Origin: Candidatus Caenarcanales bacterium
GTDB taxonomy: Bacteria > Cyanobacteriota > Vampirovibrionia > Caenarcaniphilales > Caenarcanaceae
Direction: 5' to 3'
NCBI GenBank assembly: GCA_030065015.1
Contig: JASJDU010000018.1
Location: 1-41,193 of the forward strand
DNA: 41,193 nucleotides
Positions 1-8,198 of the stretch are shown in pieces. The notes under the pieces are model-generated. The model saw nothing but the letters and a program-made list of their open reading frames with translations. It had not been told where the DNA came from and did no database searches. Position 1 is the first letter of the stretch. Every line of letters starts with the position of its first letter. Position numbers and translations under genes: made by a program.

Positions 1-114
1 CCCATTCCTAACTGGAAATCTGCTCTCAACTGGTTTGCTATTCATTTTCATGATAGATTTCCTTTCTCTTTTACACACTTCTCTTGACAGACTCAAATAT
101 AGTTTAATAAAAGT

Positions 115-780
115 TCAGAACACCCCAATTGCAATGTTAGTAGGTTTGTCCTTTTCTCTCACTAATCCTCCTCCAATTACACCTATTGAACCATTATCAC
201 ACTCAATTAAATACCCTGAATCACCAAGTTCTATAGTTCCGTTTAAAACAATATAGTGGTGTCTTCGGCTTATTGGTTCTAAGGTTATACCTAAATCTGA
301 GTGTGAGTAAATAGTTCCACTCATCTTAAGATGAGGTATTTTACATTTAGTCCCAGAGGTTGCATTTATAACTGACTCCATACGTCTTAGTAAAAAAATA
401 TATTTTGAATCCTTTCCGTGTAAAATTGCTAATTGAGCAATAAAATCTGGTTTTTGAGTAGTATTTTCACCTACGCCATGACCGGGTACTACACAATGTC
501 CAGCTGTAATTCTTGATGTTGGCTCACCATTTTTATTCATATGATCAGTAGCCTTACAAGAAATATTATCTAGCTGAGCTTTTTCCCATCCTGTTGATAT
601 CACTCTCAATCCACTGGGGACAGGAATAGATTGTAGATTTGTTTGAACCGTTTGCTTGTTAGTTTGTTTTTTTGTTATTGGGTTTTGCTGTTTGTTTTGC
701 GGAATAAATTTATCTCTTGGTCCTTTAAAATGCATACTGAGAGATAAAGCTGTTGTTAGTACTAATTGCTGGATAACCAT
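115..780 (-). CDS. Secreted trypsin-like serine protease, paralogue 1 of 3
   Basis: This 221-residue protein has the marks of the chymotrypsin fold (S1-like). The catalytic His95 lies in TAGHC, a candidate Asp112 in PDF, and the nucleophile Ser188 in GDSG followed by a Gly-rich strand (VIGGG). Four cysteines (75, 96, 146, 194) match in position across all three paralogues and fit two disulfides, which suggests export. The first 18 residues are hydrophobic but lack a basic n-region. The frame is open 12 codons further upstream. I chose the ATG at 780 because the paralogues begin MVIH and this one MVIQ; the upstream codons overlap a leader hairpin. The gene ends near the left edge of the window. 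Substrate is unknown. Family call is fairly sure, activity is inferred. Confidence 0.72.
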   Translation of the reverse strand: MVIQQLVLTTALSLSMHFKGPRDKFIPQNKQQNPITKKQTNKQTVQTNLQSIPVPSGLRVISTGWEKAQLDNISCKATDHMNKNGEPTSRITAGHCVVPGHGVGENTTQKPDFIAQLAILHGKDSKYIFLLRRMESVINATSGTKCKIPHLKMSGTIYSHSDLGITLEPISRRHHYIVLNGTIELGDSGYLIECDNGSIGVIGGGLVREKDKPTNIAIGVF

Positions 781-807
781 TCTTCGACAAAGTAAATCGC
801 GCAAAAA

Positions 808-835
808 GACTAGCAAATTATTGGTTGGGCTAGTC
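808..835 (-). terminator. Terminator-like hairpin in the 5' leader of protease 1
   Basis: A perfect 7-bp inverted repeat (GACTAGC / GCTAGTC, 14-nt loop) is followed on the minus strand by TTTTT. It lies between the promoter-like element at 837-858 and the ATG at 780, so it is inside the predicted leader of the gene and not after a gene. It could be an attenuator or processing site. Only 7 bp, so moderate confidence. Confidence 0.4.
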
Positions 836-836
836 T

Positions 837-858
837 AAAGTTTGCATTTGCGTAAAGA
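837..858 (-). promoter_or_regulatory. Promoter-like element upstream of protease 1
   Basis: On the minus strand this reads as a diverged copy of the element found upstream of proteases 2 and 3, ending in AAACTTT, and sits 56 nt from the start codon (58 nt in the other two). A possible -35 (TTAACT) lies 16 nt before CAAACT. The match is weaker than between copies 2 and 3. Confidence 0.4.
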
Positions 859-892
859 AAAGTTAACGATGTTTTGCAGTTTTATTAATTAA

Positions 893-927
893 AAACCTCA
901 AGTATGACTAGCTAGTACTTGAGGTTT
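893..927 (-). terminator. Rho-independent terminator of protease 2
   Basis: A perfect 12-bp stem (AAACCTCAAGTA / TACTTGAGGTTT) with an 11-nt loop is followed on the minus strand by a T-run (TTTTTAATTAAT). It lies about 80 nt after the stop of the protease at 1007-1678 and separates that gene from protease 1, so the paralogues are probably separate transcripts. The loop contains the palindrome CTAGCTAG. Confidence 0.8.
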
Positions 928-1006
928 AGAAAATGAAGTTAGAAGTTTTTGAATAAGGATAAGGTTGAAGGAATTATTGAAAGATATGAAGAACTTCATG
1001 AAAAAT

Positions 1007-1678
1007 TCAAGATACTACAATACCAATGTTTGTCAATCCTCCATTTAACTTTAACCTTATCCCTCCTCCAATAACACCTTTTGAACCGTCATTACACAGA
1101 ACAATGAATCCCGAATGTCCAGGCTTTATAGTTCCATTAGAATTTAAATAATAGTGTCTTGGACTTATTAACTTGATATCAAATTTTCCATTGTTATTTG
1201 TGTCAAGCCCTCTAGTTGATAAAATAGTGCCACTTTGGCCAAGACTTGGTATTGTGCATTTAGCACCAGAAGATGGTTGTTTCGCTGATTTTACACCTCT
1301 AAAGAAAGCAACTTCTTTTGAATTCTTTATTAAAAGAGCTACTTGAATAATAAAATCTGCTTTTTTAGCAGCTGCAGTTACTCCAGTCCCATTCAGCCAA
1401 CAATGTGAAGCTGAAAGAACTGATGCGATATTACCATTTTTGTCTTGAATACCTGTCTCATTGCAATCAACTTGTCTTCTTCTATCGGAGTTAACTTCTC
1501 TCCATTTTGTTATTGCTTTAAACCCTTTAGGGACTGGAATTTTTTGTAGATTTGTTTGAGGTTTAAGTTGTTTTGCTATTGCATTTTGAGGTTTTTCTGT
1601 TGGAATATATTTATTCTTTGGTTGTGCAAGATGTATACCTACGGATAAACCTATAGAAGCTAATTGATGAATAACCAT
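1007..1678 (-). CDS. Secreted trypsin-like serine protease, paralogue 2 of 3
   Basis: A 223-residue homologue of its neighbours. It shares with paralogue 1 a NLQxIPVPxG segment (about residues 43-51), the His motif SASHC (His92), KADFI (candidate Asp108), the Ser motif PGHSG (Ser189) and the final VIGGG strand. Cysteines 72, 93, 141 and 195 align with those of the other two copies. The residue before the Ser is His here (GHSG) and not Asp as in GDSG, so oxyanion geometry or specificity may differ. The N-terminus is hydrophobic, consistent with export. The ATG at 1678 gives the shared MVIH start. A strong terminator follows the gene and a promoter-like element precedes it. Confidence 0.68.
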   Translation of the reverse strand: MVIHQLASIGLSVGIHLAQPKNKYIPTEKPQNAIAKQLKPQTNLQKIPVPKGFKAITKWREVNSDRRRQVDCNETGIQDKNGNIASVLSASHCWLNGTGVTAAAKKADFIIQVALLIKNSKEVAFFRGVKSAKQPSSGAKCTIPSLGQSGTILSTRGLDTNNNGKFDIKLISPRHYYLNSNGTIKPGHSGFIVLCNDGSKGVIGGGIRLKLNGGLTNIGIVVS

Positions 1679-1736
1679 TGTTTGATAAAAATATTTAGGC
1701 CCAAAAGTTTAGCAAGTTGCAGTTTTCTTTTGTTTG

Positions 1737-1757
1737 AAAGTTTATCTTTAAATAAGA
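1737..1757 (-). promoter_or_regulatory. Conserved promoter-like element upstream of protease 2
   Basis: This 21-nt block differs from the one at 2541-2561 at a single base and both end exactly 58 nt before their start codons. On the minus strand it ends in ATAAACTTT, which provides a plausible -10 (TAAACT). The conservation and fixed spacing between otherwise diverged intergenic regions argue for a promoter or operator. Confidence 0.5.
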
Positions 1758-1822
1758 TTTGATTAGTGTATTGCTCGTTGTCTCAGTAGTCAATTCAAAA
1801 ATTTTTATATAAATATTACGAT

Positions 1823-2482
1823 CTAAAAAGCACCAATGACTTGACTGTGGTTTGCTTTTACCCTTGATGAAACAACTCCTTTGGCTGTAACCTTCTTTCC
1901 TTCAGGATCTTTGCATTCAATATAAGCACCTGAGTACCCCTTTTGAGATTCTAAACCTGTCGATTTTAAAAAATATAAGCTTGGTTTCTCTTCTCCGTAT
2001 ATCAAATTGCCTAACTTAGTTGCTGAGTTTCTAATTTTGCCTACAACAGTATATGAATTGTCAGGAATATTTTTGCCAATAATCTTACATTTATCGCCTT
2101 TCGAGGGCTGAAGAAGAGAGATGAGAATTCTAAATTCTTTATTGATAGGATTGAATTGTACAATAGTGTCATTCAATGTTCTGACATTCTTTAAAACACA
2201 ATGAAGTACAGTTAAGTAAGTTACTGGTAGTGTATTTATTTTAGTAGCCCTGCATGCTCCTACTTTGCTTGATTTAATCCAAGGAGATATAGTTGTAAAT
2301 CTATTTGGAACTGCAGGTATTGTTGTGAATTCTCTTTTTTGTGAAATTTGTAACTTTTTTGCTTTTTTATTAATTTTTACTTCTTCAAATTTGTGAGAAG
2401 TTAGTTGATTTGTAGTTACTTGATTTTGTAAATGAGTATAACCTTGAACAAGTAATGGAGAAACTAAAAAATGAATAACCAC
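1823..2482 (-). CDS. Secreted trypsin-like serine protease, paralogue 3 of 3 (most diverged)
   Basis: A 219-residue member of the array. The His motif is TVLHC (His94), the candidate Asp is 105 in NDTIV, and the Ser motif is KGYSG (Ser184). Cysteines 77, 95, 132 and 190 keep the two-disulfide pattern. The GxSG motif has Tyr in place of the usual Asp and the C-terminal strand is not VIGGG, so it is the most diverged copy; it may have altered specificity or low activity. The start is GTG at 2482; the resulting MVIH matches the paralogues, which supports it. Family assignment rests mainly on homology to its two neighbours. Confidence 0.58.
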   Translation of the reverse strand: MVIHFLVSPLLVQGYTHLQNQVTTNQLTSHKFEEVKINKKAKKLQISQKREFTTIPAVPNRFTTISPWIKSSKVGACRATKINTLPVTYLTVLHCVLKNVRTLNDTIVQFNPINKEFRILISLLQPSKGDKCKIIGKNIPDNSYTVVGKIRNSATKLGNLIYGEEKPSLYFLKSTGLESQKGYSGAYIECKDPEGKKVTAKGVVSSRVKANHSQVIGAF

Positions 2483-2542
2483 TTAAGTTGATAAATAAGT
2501 CAATCTCTGAATTGTATAAAATACTTAATGTGATCCTTTAAA

Positions 2543-2570
2543 AGTTTATTTTTAAATAAGAATTAGTCAA
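2543..2570 (-). promoter_or_regulatory. Candidate promoter of protease 3
   Basis: On the minus strand TTGACT (2565-2570) is followed after 16 nt by TAAACT (2543-2548). The -35 and spacer length equal those of the tuf promoter in this window. The -10 half lies inside the block conserved upstream of the neighbouring protease. Confidence 0.55.
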
Positions 2571-2598
2571 TGTAGATAAGTCATAAACTTAAATATTT

Positions 2599-2778
2599 TT
2601 ACCTTTTAGGAGAAGGAGGTTTATTTCGTGTATAAGTTCCTGATCCATCAAGTCTTTCTATTCTTTCATTAGGTGGTGGGGGTGTAGGTTCATGCTTTTC
2701 TTTGATGTGTGGTGTACAGCTAGTTATAGTGAGAGCACCGGCTACACTGGCTAGCTTAGGAACTAAACCTATTTTCAT
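2599..2778 (-). CDS. Small proline-rich lipoprotein, unknown function
   Basis: A 59-residue protein with a basic start (MKIG), a short hydrophobic stretch and a lipobox-like LTITSC with the Cys near residue 21, followed by a charged Pro-rich tail (TPPPPNE, PPSPKR). This suggests a small lipoprotein anchored in the envelope. The frame is open seven codons further upstream, but starting at 2778 gives a proper lipoprotein signal. The lipobox is not ideal (Thr-Ser before Cys). No family recognised. Confidence 0.5.
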   Translation of the reverse strand: MKIGLVPKLASVAGALTITSCTPHIKEKHEPTPPPPNERIERLDGSGTYTRNKPPSPKR

Positions 2779-2886
2779 AATACAAAACTTAAAAACCAAG
2801 GCAGACTGATATGGCAGATATTGCTGTAATTGTCTAAACTTTTGGGTGATTGTAACGCTAATTGTTTTTGAGCTTCTATTTACTTA

Positions 2887-3765
2887 TTAATATCCACATT
2901 GCTCATAAAGATTACTTAAAGCGGTTATAGAGGATAAATCTGAGGGTTGCATGTTTGGTACTTTAGAAACCCCTTCGAAAGGAGTTGGCCCTCTTCTAAG
3001 CATGTTATTTAAATTTTCTGCAAGTTGAATGGAGTATGGGCGATCTAAATTTAAGTGTATTGTTTTGAAGGGCAATCTAACTCTTCTTCCACCTTCAACA
3101 ATTAGTTTACTTTGATAGATTAATGAATTAACTTGAGCCATTGCAAACTCAAACGATACATATTTATTAGAAGGGAAACGATATAAAGTACCATCTCTTC
3201 GGTAAGGTCTGTCTAAGTGCACTTCTCCAACAGTCTTTAATCCGGAGGCGTCACTAACAGAGTTTAAATAATTGCCTGCCGGTCCAACGAATGTTAGCCA
3301 TCCCGAAAACTCAGAAACAGCTTTAGCTAGCTGCTCAGCAAAAACGGTATCCACTCCACATTTGTAATACATTGCTCCATGTGGTCTAACGTGGGTTATT
3401 TCAATACCAACGCTTTTAGCCAAGCCAAAAATAAAACCTAATTGCTGAAGAACACAAGCTTTTAGTTCTTCATGGTCTAATCTAATTTCTTTTCTTCCGA
3501 ACCCTGCAATATCGTTATATCCTATGTGAGCTCCAACCGAGAGACTTTTTTCTTTAGCTTTCCTTAGAGCCTCCAAAACGCTTACTGAGTCACCAGCGTG
3601 ACCTCCAGCGGCAATGTTAACGCTGCTTACGAATGGTAAAAGTTGCTCTTCATCCTTATGAGAAAATGGTCCCCACTTTTGTGCTAAGTCACAGTTTAAA
3701 TCTACGATCCATTTTGGGTTATATGAACCTCTATCTCTAGGACGTCTGTTGTTGTAATGTCTCAT
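2887..3765 (-). CDS. pxpA: LamB/YcsF family protein, 5-oxoprolinase subunit A-like (PxpA)
   Basis: A 292-residue protein carrying the LamB/YcsF signatures: DLNCDLAQKWG near residue 23, NIAAGGHAGD near residue 50, SVGAHIGYNDIAGFGR near residue 76 and VRPHGAMYYKC near residue 126. In PxpABC this subunit works with PxpB and PxpC to hydrolyse 5-oxoproline to glutamate in the cytoplasm using ATP. Neither partner is in the window, so it is a stand-alone copy here. The first 18 residues (rich in Arg, Asn, Tyr) are an unusual extension; an internal start is possible but no other Met is near. The family is sure, the reaction without partners is inference. Confidence 0.85.
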   Translation of the reverse strand: MRHYNNRRPRDRGSYNPKWIVDLNCDLAQKWGPFSHKDEEQLLPFVSSVNIAAGGHAGDSVSVLEALRKAKEKSLSVGAHIGYNDIAGFGRKEIRLDHEELKACVLQQLGFIFGLAKSVGIEITHVRPHGAMYYKCGVDTVFAEQLAKAVSEFSGWLTFVGPAGNYLNSVSDASGLKTVGEVHLDRPYRRDGTLYRFPSNKYVSFEFAMAQVNSLIYQSKLIVEGGRRVRLPFKTIHLNLDRPYSIQLAENLNNMLRRGPTPFEGVSKVPNMQPSDLSSITALSNLYEQCGY

Positions 3766-3954
3766 TTACGAAGAAATAAATTAAGTAAAAGTCTATATGG
3801 TGTTTAAGTTATGAGCAATTAAAAAGCTGCACTATATCAAATTACGAGCCGAGTGTGTTTTCTAGTCAAGCACGAAATCAACTAGGATTATACCCTGCCT
3901 AAAACATTAAAGTATAAAAATTTAAAATCATGCATTGCTCATTCTCTCTAAACT

Positions 3955-4767
3955 CTATCCATTGGATGAAGAAAACAGAGAGAGAATATCTTTGGAAAAA
4001 GATTTTGTCATATCACTCAAACTTTGCTCTTTGCTCTCTTGAAATCCAAAGCTGTTCGTATTAACGAAAGAATCCGTGTTTTGTTTAGATTGTCTGTCAA
4101 TCATAAAAGTAACTATTTTTTGTGCATGTTCTAAGTCTTCAGGTGAAATTACTAGACCAACCGATGTTGATTTATCCAAAGAACTTGTCGACTGTCTAAC
4201 AATTTTTCCATTGATTGAAGGTAAATTATCCAATGGTGCTTCGAAACTAATCTGACAAATTTCACCAATATTCAAATCAACTGCATCTTCAAACCTAAGA
4301 CTAAAACCACTATCAGAAATATCAACACAAATGGCTTTAATATAGTACTTAGATTGACCAATTAGACACTTGACTGGTGTGAGGCAAAATATACGTGGAC
4401 TTTTACGTCCAGAATCTATTTGGTAATAGTTAGGTCTTGAAATTTTGTAAACTTCAGCATAGTCAGAGTGTCCCATTTTTTGAATGATGCTACTTTCCCA
4501 AACTTCCATTTCTCCAAAAGGAGTTTTCATTAATTTAATATTATGACCCTCTTGAAAATCTATTGACCGGATAATAACGTTTAATTGCCACTTTGGATCG
4601 GGTTTTACAGGATTTTTCATGTAGTATTGTCCCGCTTGCTCTCTTACAATAACCGGTATTTTTACCTGACAATCGTTTAGATAGCTAAACTGAGCAATTA
4701 TTGGTTTATTTAGAATTAATAAATTTGTTGCTTGAGTGTTAGAAGCAGTTTGTGTGGAAGAATTCAT
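3955..4767 (-). CDS. PilZ domain c-di-GMP receptor, YcgR-like
   Basis: A 270-residue cytosolic protein. An N-terminal beta-rich domain (about 15-115) resembles the flagellar-brake type N-domain that precedes PilZ in YcgR-like proteins. A PilZ domain follows (about 118-225) with both c-di-GMP contacts intact: RKSPR at 121-125 (RxxxR) and DISDSG at 149-154 (DxSxxG). The last 45 residues are Ser/Gln-rich and probably disordered. It would bind c-di-GMP and pass the signal to motility, secretion or surface machinery. The target cannot be read from its neighbours. It is divergent from the HlyD-type gene, with a 366-nt structured spacer between. Confidence 0.85.
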   Translation of the reverse strand: MNSSTQTASNTQATNLLILNKPIIAQFSYLNDCQVKIPVIVREQAGQYYMKNPVKPDPKWQLNVIIRSIDFQEGHNIKLMKTPFGEMEVWESSIIQKMGHSDYAEVYKISRPNYYQIDSGRKSPRIFCLTPVKCLIGQSKYYIKAICVDISDSGFSLRFEDAVDLNIGEICQISFEAPLDNLPSINGKIVRQSTSSLDKSTSVGLVISPEDLEHAQKIVTFMIDRQSKQNTDSFVNTNSFGFQESKEQSLSDMTKSFSKDILSLFSSSNG

Positions 4768-4844
4768 TGATTATTCATAACCTGATGATAATCATTATTC
4801 CCAAAATATTCGTAAAGCTATTTACTTCCCTAAAAATGTTATAA

Positions 4845-4875
4845 GCCGGCTCCATTTATAAGTGGGTGAGCCGGC
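4845..4875. promoter_or_regulatory. GC-rich 8-bp hairpin
   Basis: GCCGGCTC and GAGCCGGC form a perfect 8-bp stem around a 15-nt loop. This is strikingly GC-rich for the region. On the minus strand it is followed by TTATAACATTTTT, so it could end a short minus-strand RNA or lie in the PilZ leader. Confidence 0.4.
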
Positions 4876-4960
4876 ATTAAAACTTTAGGCTTCTATTATA
4901 AGTAAACAGTTTTTTATAAATGAGCCTCTAAAGATCCCCCTTCAGAGTGCTCAATAATGT

Positions 4961-4994
4961 AAGGCTTTTTTTGCAGTATTTTTCATAAAGCCTT
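4961..4994. promoter_or_regulatory. Inverted repeat AAGGCTTT / AAAGCCTT
   Basis: A perfect 8-bp inverted repeat with an 18-nt T-rich loop, flanked by A and T runs. It could be a terminator of a small transcript from this spacer, but no T-run directly follows the stem on either strand, so function is open. Confidence 0.3.
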
Positions 4995-5133
4995 AAAAAG
5001 TTTTAAGCTTTTATGTTTTTTAAAATTTCTCTCTAGGAAGTTCCCCCTATTCTTGTGGGATTGACAAGTTTAATTTTCTTTTATGGAGTGGAACGACAAT
5101 CTTATAACAGTCTTCTTTCAATAATTCACTTAG

Positions 5134-6630
5134 ATGTCAAATAATCCAAATATACCTAGCGATTCTGATTTTAACCCTCAAAATCCATCAAATAATCTAG
5201 GTGGTACTAGTCAATATCCAGTTTCGAAATCAGATTTAAAAAGCGCATCAAAACAATTGATGACAAATTTGAATGAAGAAAAGAAGAAAGAAGAGAAGGT
5301 AAATCCAACTCCTCAAAATAAAAAAAACAACAAGGACAAAACCCCTCAAAACCAGAAAGAGAAAAACAAGAAAAACAAAAAACTAGTTTTTTTCATGATA
5401 TTTTTAGCAATTCTATTAATACCCATGCCGAAACAAGTTGGGGGTGATGTTGAAATCTCGGGAGCTCCAACTGTAAATCAAGCTCTAATAAGACCAACTG
5501 TCAACGGAACTTTAAGAGAAATCTTTATAAAATCGGGACAGAAAGTAACGGCTGGAGAGACTATTGCCTCTTTGAGAAATTGGGAAATTGAAGAAAAGAT
5601 TTTAGAAGGAGAAAAACAATTAGCCAGATTATCCAATTCTGCAAGAGCTTTGAATGCACAAGTGCAGGTAGCACAAGAAGAATACGCAAGGTCTAATGAA
5701 GAGTACAAAAGACAAAAAGCTGAGAGTTCTTTCATTCAACGCCAGGCAAAGGCTCTAGAAAGCGAAGATGGTATAAATGCACCTAGAATTCAATCAACCA
5801 GAAAACAGTTAGAGCAAATAAAACTTCAGGCCGAAAGCTTAAGTCAAAGGGCAGCTTTACATAAATATCTTTCAGAAGAAGGCGTATATCCTAGACAATC
5901 AGCATTGCAATCCGCATACGAAGCTGCTTCTGCTGCTAAACAATCAGAGGCACTATCCGCACAACTCAAAGCGGAGGAAGCTGAGCTCAAAGAAAGTGCA
6001 ATTGAAAATACAATTAAGTTAAACGAAGTAAGAAGATCTGCTCAAGCCAATTTACAAAGATTAAATGCAACCAAACAAGAGCTTTTCGTTAATAACGCAC
6101 AGCTTGGAGAAGCAAAAAAACAATTAGAAATTTATAGAAAGCAAAAAGAAGAGCTAATCCTCAAATCTCCAATAGATGGAACTGTACTCACCTTGAAGAC
6201 AGATTTATTGCTAGGACAAAACTTTAATAAAGGTGACACTATTGCGGTGATAGGAAACTTAAAAAAAGTAAGCGTCACTCTTCAATTACCTGAAGAAGAT
6301 CGGGCTTTTGTTAAGAAAGAACAAGAAGTTACAGCTAGAATTAGAGCGATTCCTGATGAGGTATTCAAAGGAACTGTCGATGAAATTGCTCCAGTAACCA
6401 GTGAAACCGGAGAAGAGACTTCTGCTAGAAGAATTTGGGATATAAATATGGTTCTTAAAAATAACCAAGGATCTTTAAGACCGGGGATGACAGGTTATGC
6501 CAAAATACACACTGGACATTGGAGACCTCTTTTATTTTTAGCTTGGGATGAGTTATATAAAGCCTTTAGACTTGACCGTTATATGGATAGAAATCCGTTA
6601 GCATTTTTGTCACTAAAGGGTAATGTTTAG
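5134..6630 (+). CDS. HlyD-family periplasmic adaptor (membrane fusion protein)
   Basis: A 498-residue adaptor. Residues 1-83 are a hydrophilic, Lys/Asn/Gln-rich cytosolic tail, unusually long for the family. One transmembrane helix follows (about 84-98). Then comes a lipoyl-type half (PTVNGTLREIFIKSGQKVTAG, about 121-141, with the typical GxxVxxG pattern), a long Gln/Ala/Glu-rich coiled-coil hairpin (about 150-340), the second lipoyl half (SPIDGTVLTL) and a beta-barrel domain ending in PGMTGYAKI. The C-terminal stretch after that (WRPLLFLAWDELYKAF) is an extra. Such proteins bridge an inner-membrane pump to an outer-membrane channel. No ABC transporter or TolC is adjacent, so the pump is elsewhere or shared. 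Confidence 0.85.
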   Translation: MSNNPNIPSDSDFNPQNPSNNLGGTSQYPVSKSDLKSASKQLMTNLNEEKKKEEKVNPTPQNKKNNKDKTPQNQKEKNKKNKKLVFFMIFLAILLIPMPKQVGGDVEISGAPTVNQALIRPTVNGTLREIFIKSGQKVTAGETIASLRNWEIEEKILEGEKQLARLSNSARALNAQVQVAQEEYARSNEEYKRQKAESSFIQRQAKALESEDGINAPRIQSTRKQLEQIKLQAESLSQRAALHKYLSEEGVYPRQSALQSAYEAASAAKQSEALSAQLKAEEAELKESAIENTIKLNEVRRSAQANLQRLNATKQELFVNNAQLGEAKKQLEIYRKQKEELILKSPIDGTVLTLKTDLLLGQNFNKGDTIAVIGNLKKVSVTLQLPEEDRAFVKKEQEVTARIRAIPDEVFKGTVDEIAPVTSETGEETSARRIWDINMVLKNNQGSLRPGMTGYAKIHTGHWRPLLFLAWDELYKAFRLDRYMDRNPLAFLSLKGNV

Positions 6631-6641
6631 TTTCTAAATCA

Positions 6642-7352
6642 TTAAGAATTGTGCTTTAGTGCTTTAACTATCTCTTTGCCAAGTAATTCACCAGAAAAAT
6701 TTTGTTGGCCGGTGATTAATTTTCCATCTCTTTGAATAAAAGGAGTAAAAGCAGCTTCCTTTTTGAAATTTGCTTTGTTTTCAATCAAAGCATCTTCTAA
6801 ATAAAAGGGGACATATTTAGCTCCAATTTTTGATTCAGCCATTTTTTCTTCTTCATTGGTGAAACCAGTAACTTGTTTATTAGCCACTAAGAAATCGCCA
6901 TTGGGTAGTTTTACATTTACTAAAGCCGCACTACCGTGGCATATAGCAGAAACAAATTTTTCTTCTTGCCAAAAGCTTAGAATGATTTCTTGAACCAGTT
7001 CATTATTAGGGAAATCGTAAATTGCACCATTGCCTCCAGAAAATAAAATAAAGTCATAATCTTTTGAGCTGATTTCTGAAAGACTCTTTGTATCCTTCAA
7101 TAAGTTATTTTTATTAGTCAAAAAGTCTTTGCTGAGATTGTCTTCAGTATTCATTCCGTCTGGATTGTTTGGATCACTGAATGGATCAACAGGAATATCA
7201 CCTCCTTTTATGCTTAAAATATCAAATTCAAAACCTGCTTCTTCAAACTCTTTAATTGGATGTGTTAATTCCGGAAGCCATAAACCTGTTGGGTAGCCTG
7301 TGCTTCCAAGAACATTATGACTAGTAGATACAATTAAAGCTTTTTTTGACAT
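6642..7352 (-). CDS. DJ-1/PfpI superfamily protein (Hsp31-like, type 1 glutamine amidotransferase-like)
   Basis: A 236-residue cytosolic protein. The nucleophile elbow is AICHGSAAL with Cys138-His139, and the conserved Glu28 that contacts the Cys lies in WLPELTHP. This order and spacing match the Hsp31/DJ-1 branch, whose members act as glutathione-independent glyoxalases, protein deglycases or chaperones. The sequence alone does not separate these. The gene is convergent with the HlyD-type gene, 11 nt between stops, and no terminator is visible there. Confidence 0.82.
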   Translation of the reverse strand: MSKKALIVSTSHNVLGSTGYPTGLWLPELTHPIKEFEEAGFEFDILSIKGGDIPVDPFSDPNNPDGMNTEDNLSKDFLTNKNNLLKDTKSLSEISSKDYDFILFSGGNGAIYDFPNNELVQEIILSFWQEEKFVSAICHGSAALVNVKLPNGDFLVANKQVTGFTNEEEKMAESKIGAKYVPFYLEDALIENKANFKKEAAFTPFIQRDGKLITGQQNFSGELLGKEIVKALKHNS

Positions 7353-7451
7353 TATTAAAACGAAGATTAAGATGTATTCTAAGATATCAGTTTAACTGAA
7401 AATAAATGGCTCGCTTAGCTTTTCAAAAGGTGAAGCTCATTAATACCGTAT

Positions 7452-8198
7452 TTATGCTGAAGTAAAACCTCCATCCATAATAAGACTTTGTCCCGTCGTC
7501 CAAGTTGCATCCTTGCATAAATAAAGAACCGCTGAAGCAACCTCTTCAACTTTTCCTGTTCTACCCATTGGATGCATTGATTTAATCATCTCTTTCATTT
7601 CTTCTTTATTGCCTGTAAAACGACTGTACAGTTCCGTTTCAACTGCTCCTGGAGAAACGGCATTAATTCTAATGCCTTCTTTTGCATATTCAAGTGCAAT
7701 AGATTTAGTTAAACCAAGAACGGCGTGCTTAGCGGCTATATAAAGTGGAACATGAGACATTCCTATATGACCCGCAACAGACGAGGTATTAATAATAGAA
7801 CCGCCCCCAGACTTTTTGATAAGAGGAATCTCTTCTCTCATTGACATCCAGACCCCCATCACATTTACATCAATCACCTGACGATAGTCTTCAACTGTTT
7901 GTTTTTCGAGAGGTGTAGGAACTTGCTCCACCCCTGCGTTATTAAAAGCAAAATGAAGCCCTCCAAATTCTTCAAAAGCTTCTTTCATTGAGCGTTGAAT
8001 GAAAGATTCATCGGTTACGCTCCCGGCAAAGCTGATTACTTTTACCTTATGCTTTTTGAGTTTTTCTAAAGCAATTGAGTTTTGTTCGGACCGTCTTCCG
8101 ATAATTGCAACGTTAACTCCATTACTTGCGAAAAGTTCTGCTGTTGCGAGACCAATTCCGGAGTTTCCTCCAGTGATGATTATGCTTTTATCTTTCAT
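7452..8198 (-). CDS. Short-chain dehydrogenase/reductase (SDR)
   Basis: A 248-residue classical SDR. The nucleotide-binding TGGNSGIG is at 9-16, NNAG at 86-89, Asn112, the catalytic Ser140 in NTSS, and YIAAK with Tyr153 and Lys157. Arg35-Arg36 after the second strand suggests NADP(H) preference. The substrate is unknown; the top resemblance is to general glucose-1-dehydrogenase/3-oxoacyl-reductase-like SDRs. It follows the DJ-1-like gene on the same strand with about 100 nt between, so a shared stress or aldehyde-detoxifying role is possible but unproven. Confidence 0.9.
   Translation of the reverse strand: MKDKSIIITGGNSGIGLATAELFASNGVNVAIIGRRSEQNSIALEKLKKHKVKVISFAGSVTDESFIQRSMKEAFEEFGGLHFAFNNAGVEQVPTPLEKQTVEDYRQVIDVNVMGVWMSMREEIPLIKKSGGGSIINTSSVAGHIGMSHVPLYIAAKHAVLGLTKSIALEYAKEGIRINAVSPGAVETELYSRFTGNKEEMKEMIKSMHPMGRTGKVEEVASAVLYLCKDATWTTGQSLIMDGGFTSA

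Larger units (their letters stand above)
4768..5133. other. Long divergent intergenic region with two hairpins
   Basis: This 366-nt gap separates the PilZ gene (minus) from the HlyD-type gene (plus). It holds a GC-rich hairpin (4845-4875) and an A/T-flanked hairpin (4961-4994). TTGACA at 5061-5066 on the plus strand could be a -35 for the HlyD gene but no clear -10 follows at 16-18 nt. No coding frame is convincing. A small RNA is possible. Confidence 0.4.

Noticed and set aside
35-256. Plus-strand frame opposite the end of protease 1
   Set aside because: It is a shadow of the protease frame with no ribosome binding site or family resemblance.
7381-7451. Terminator between the SDR and DJ-1-like genes
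   Set aside because: Short arms (AGCTT/AAGCT) without a following T-run.
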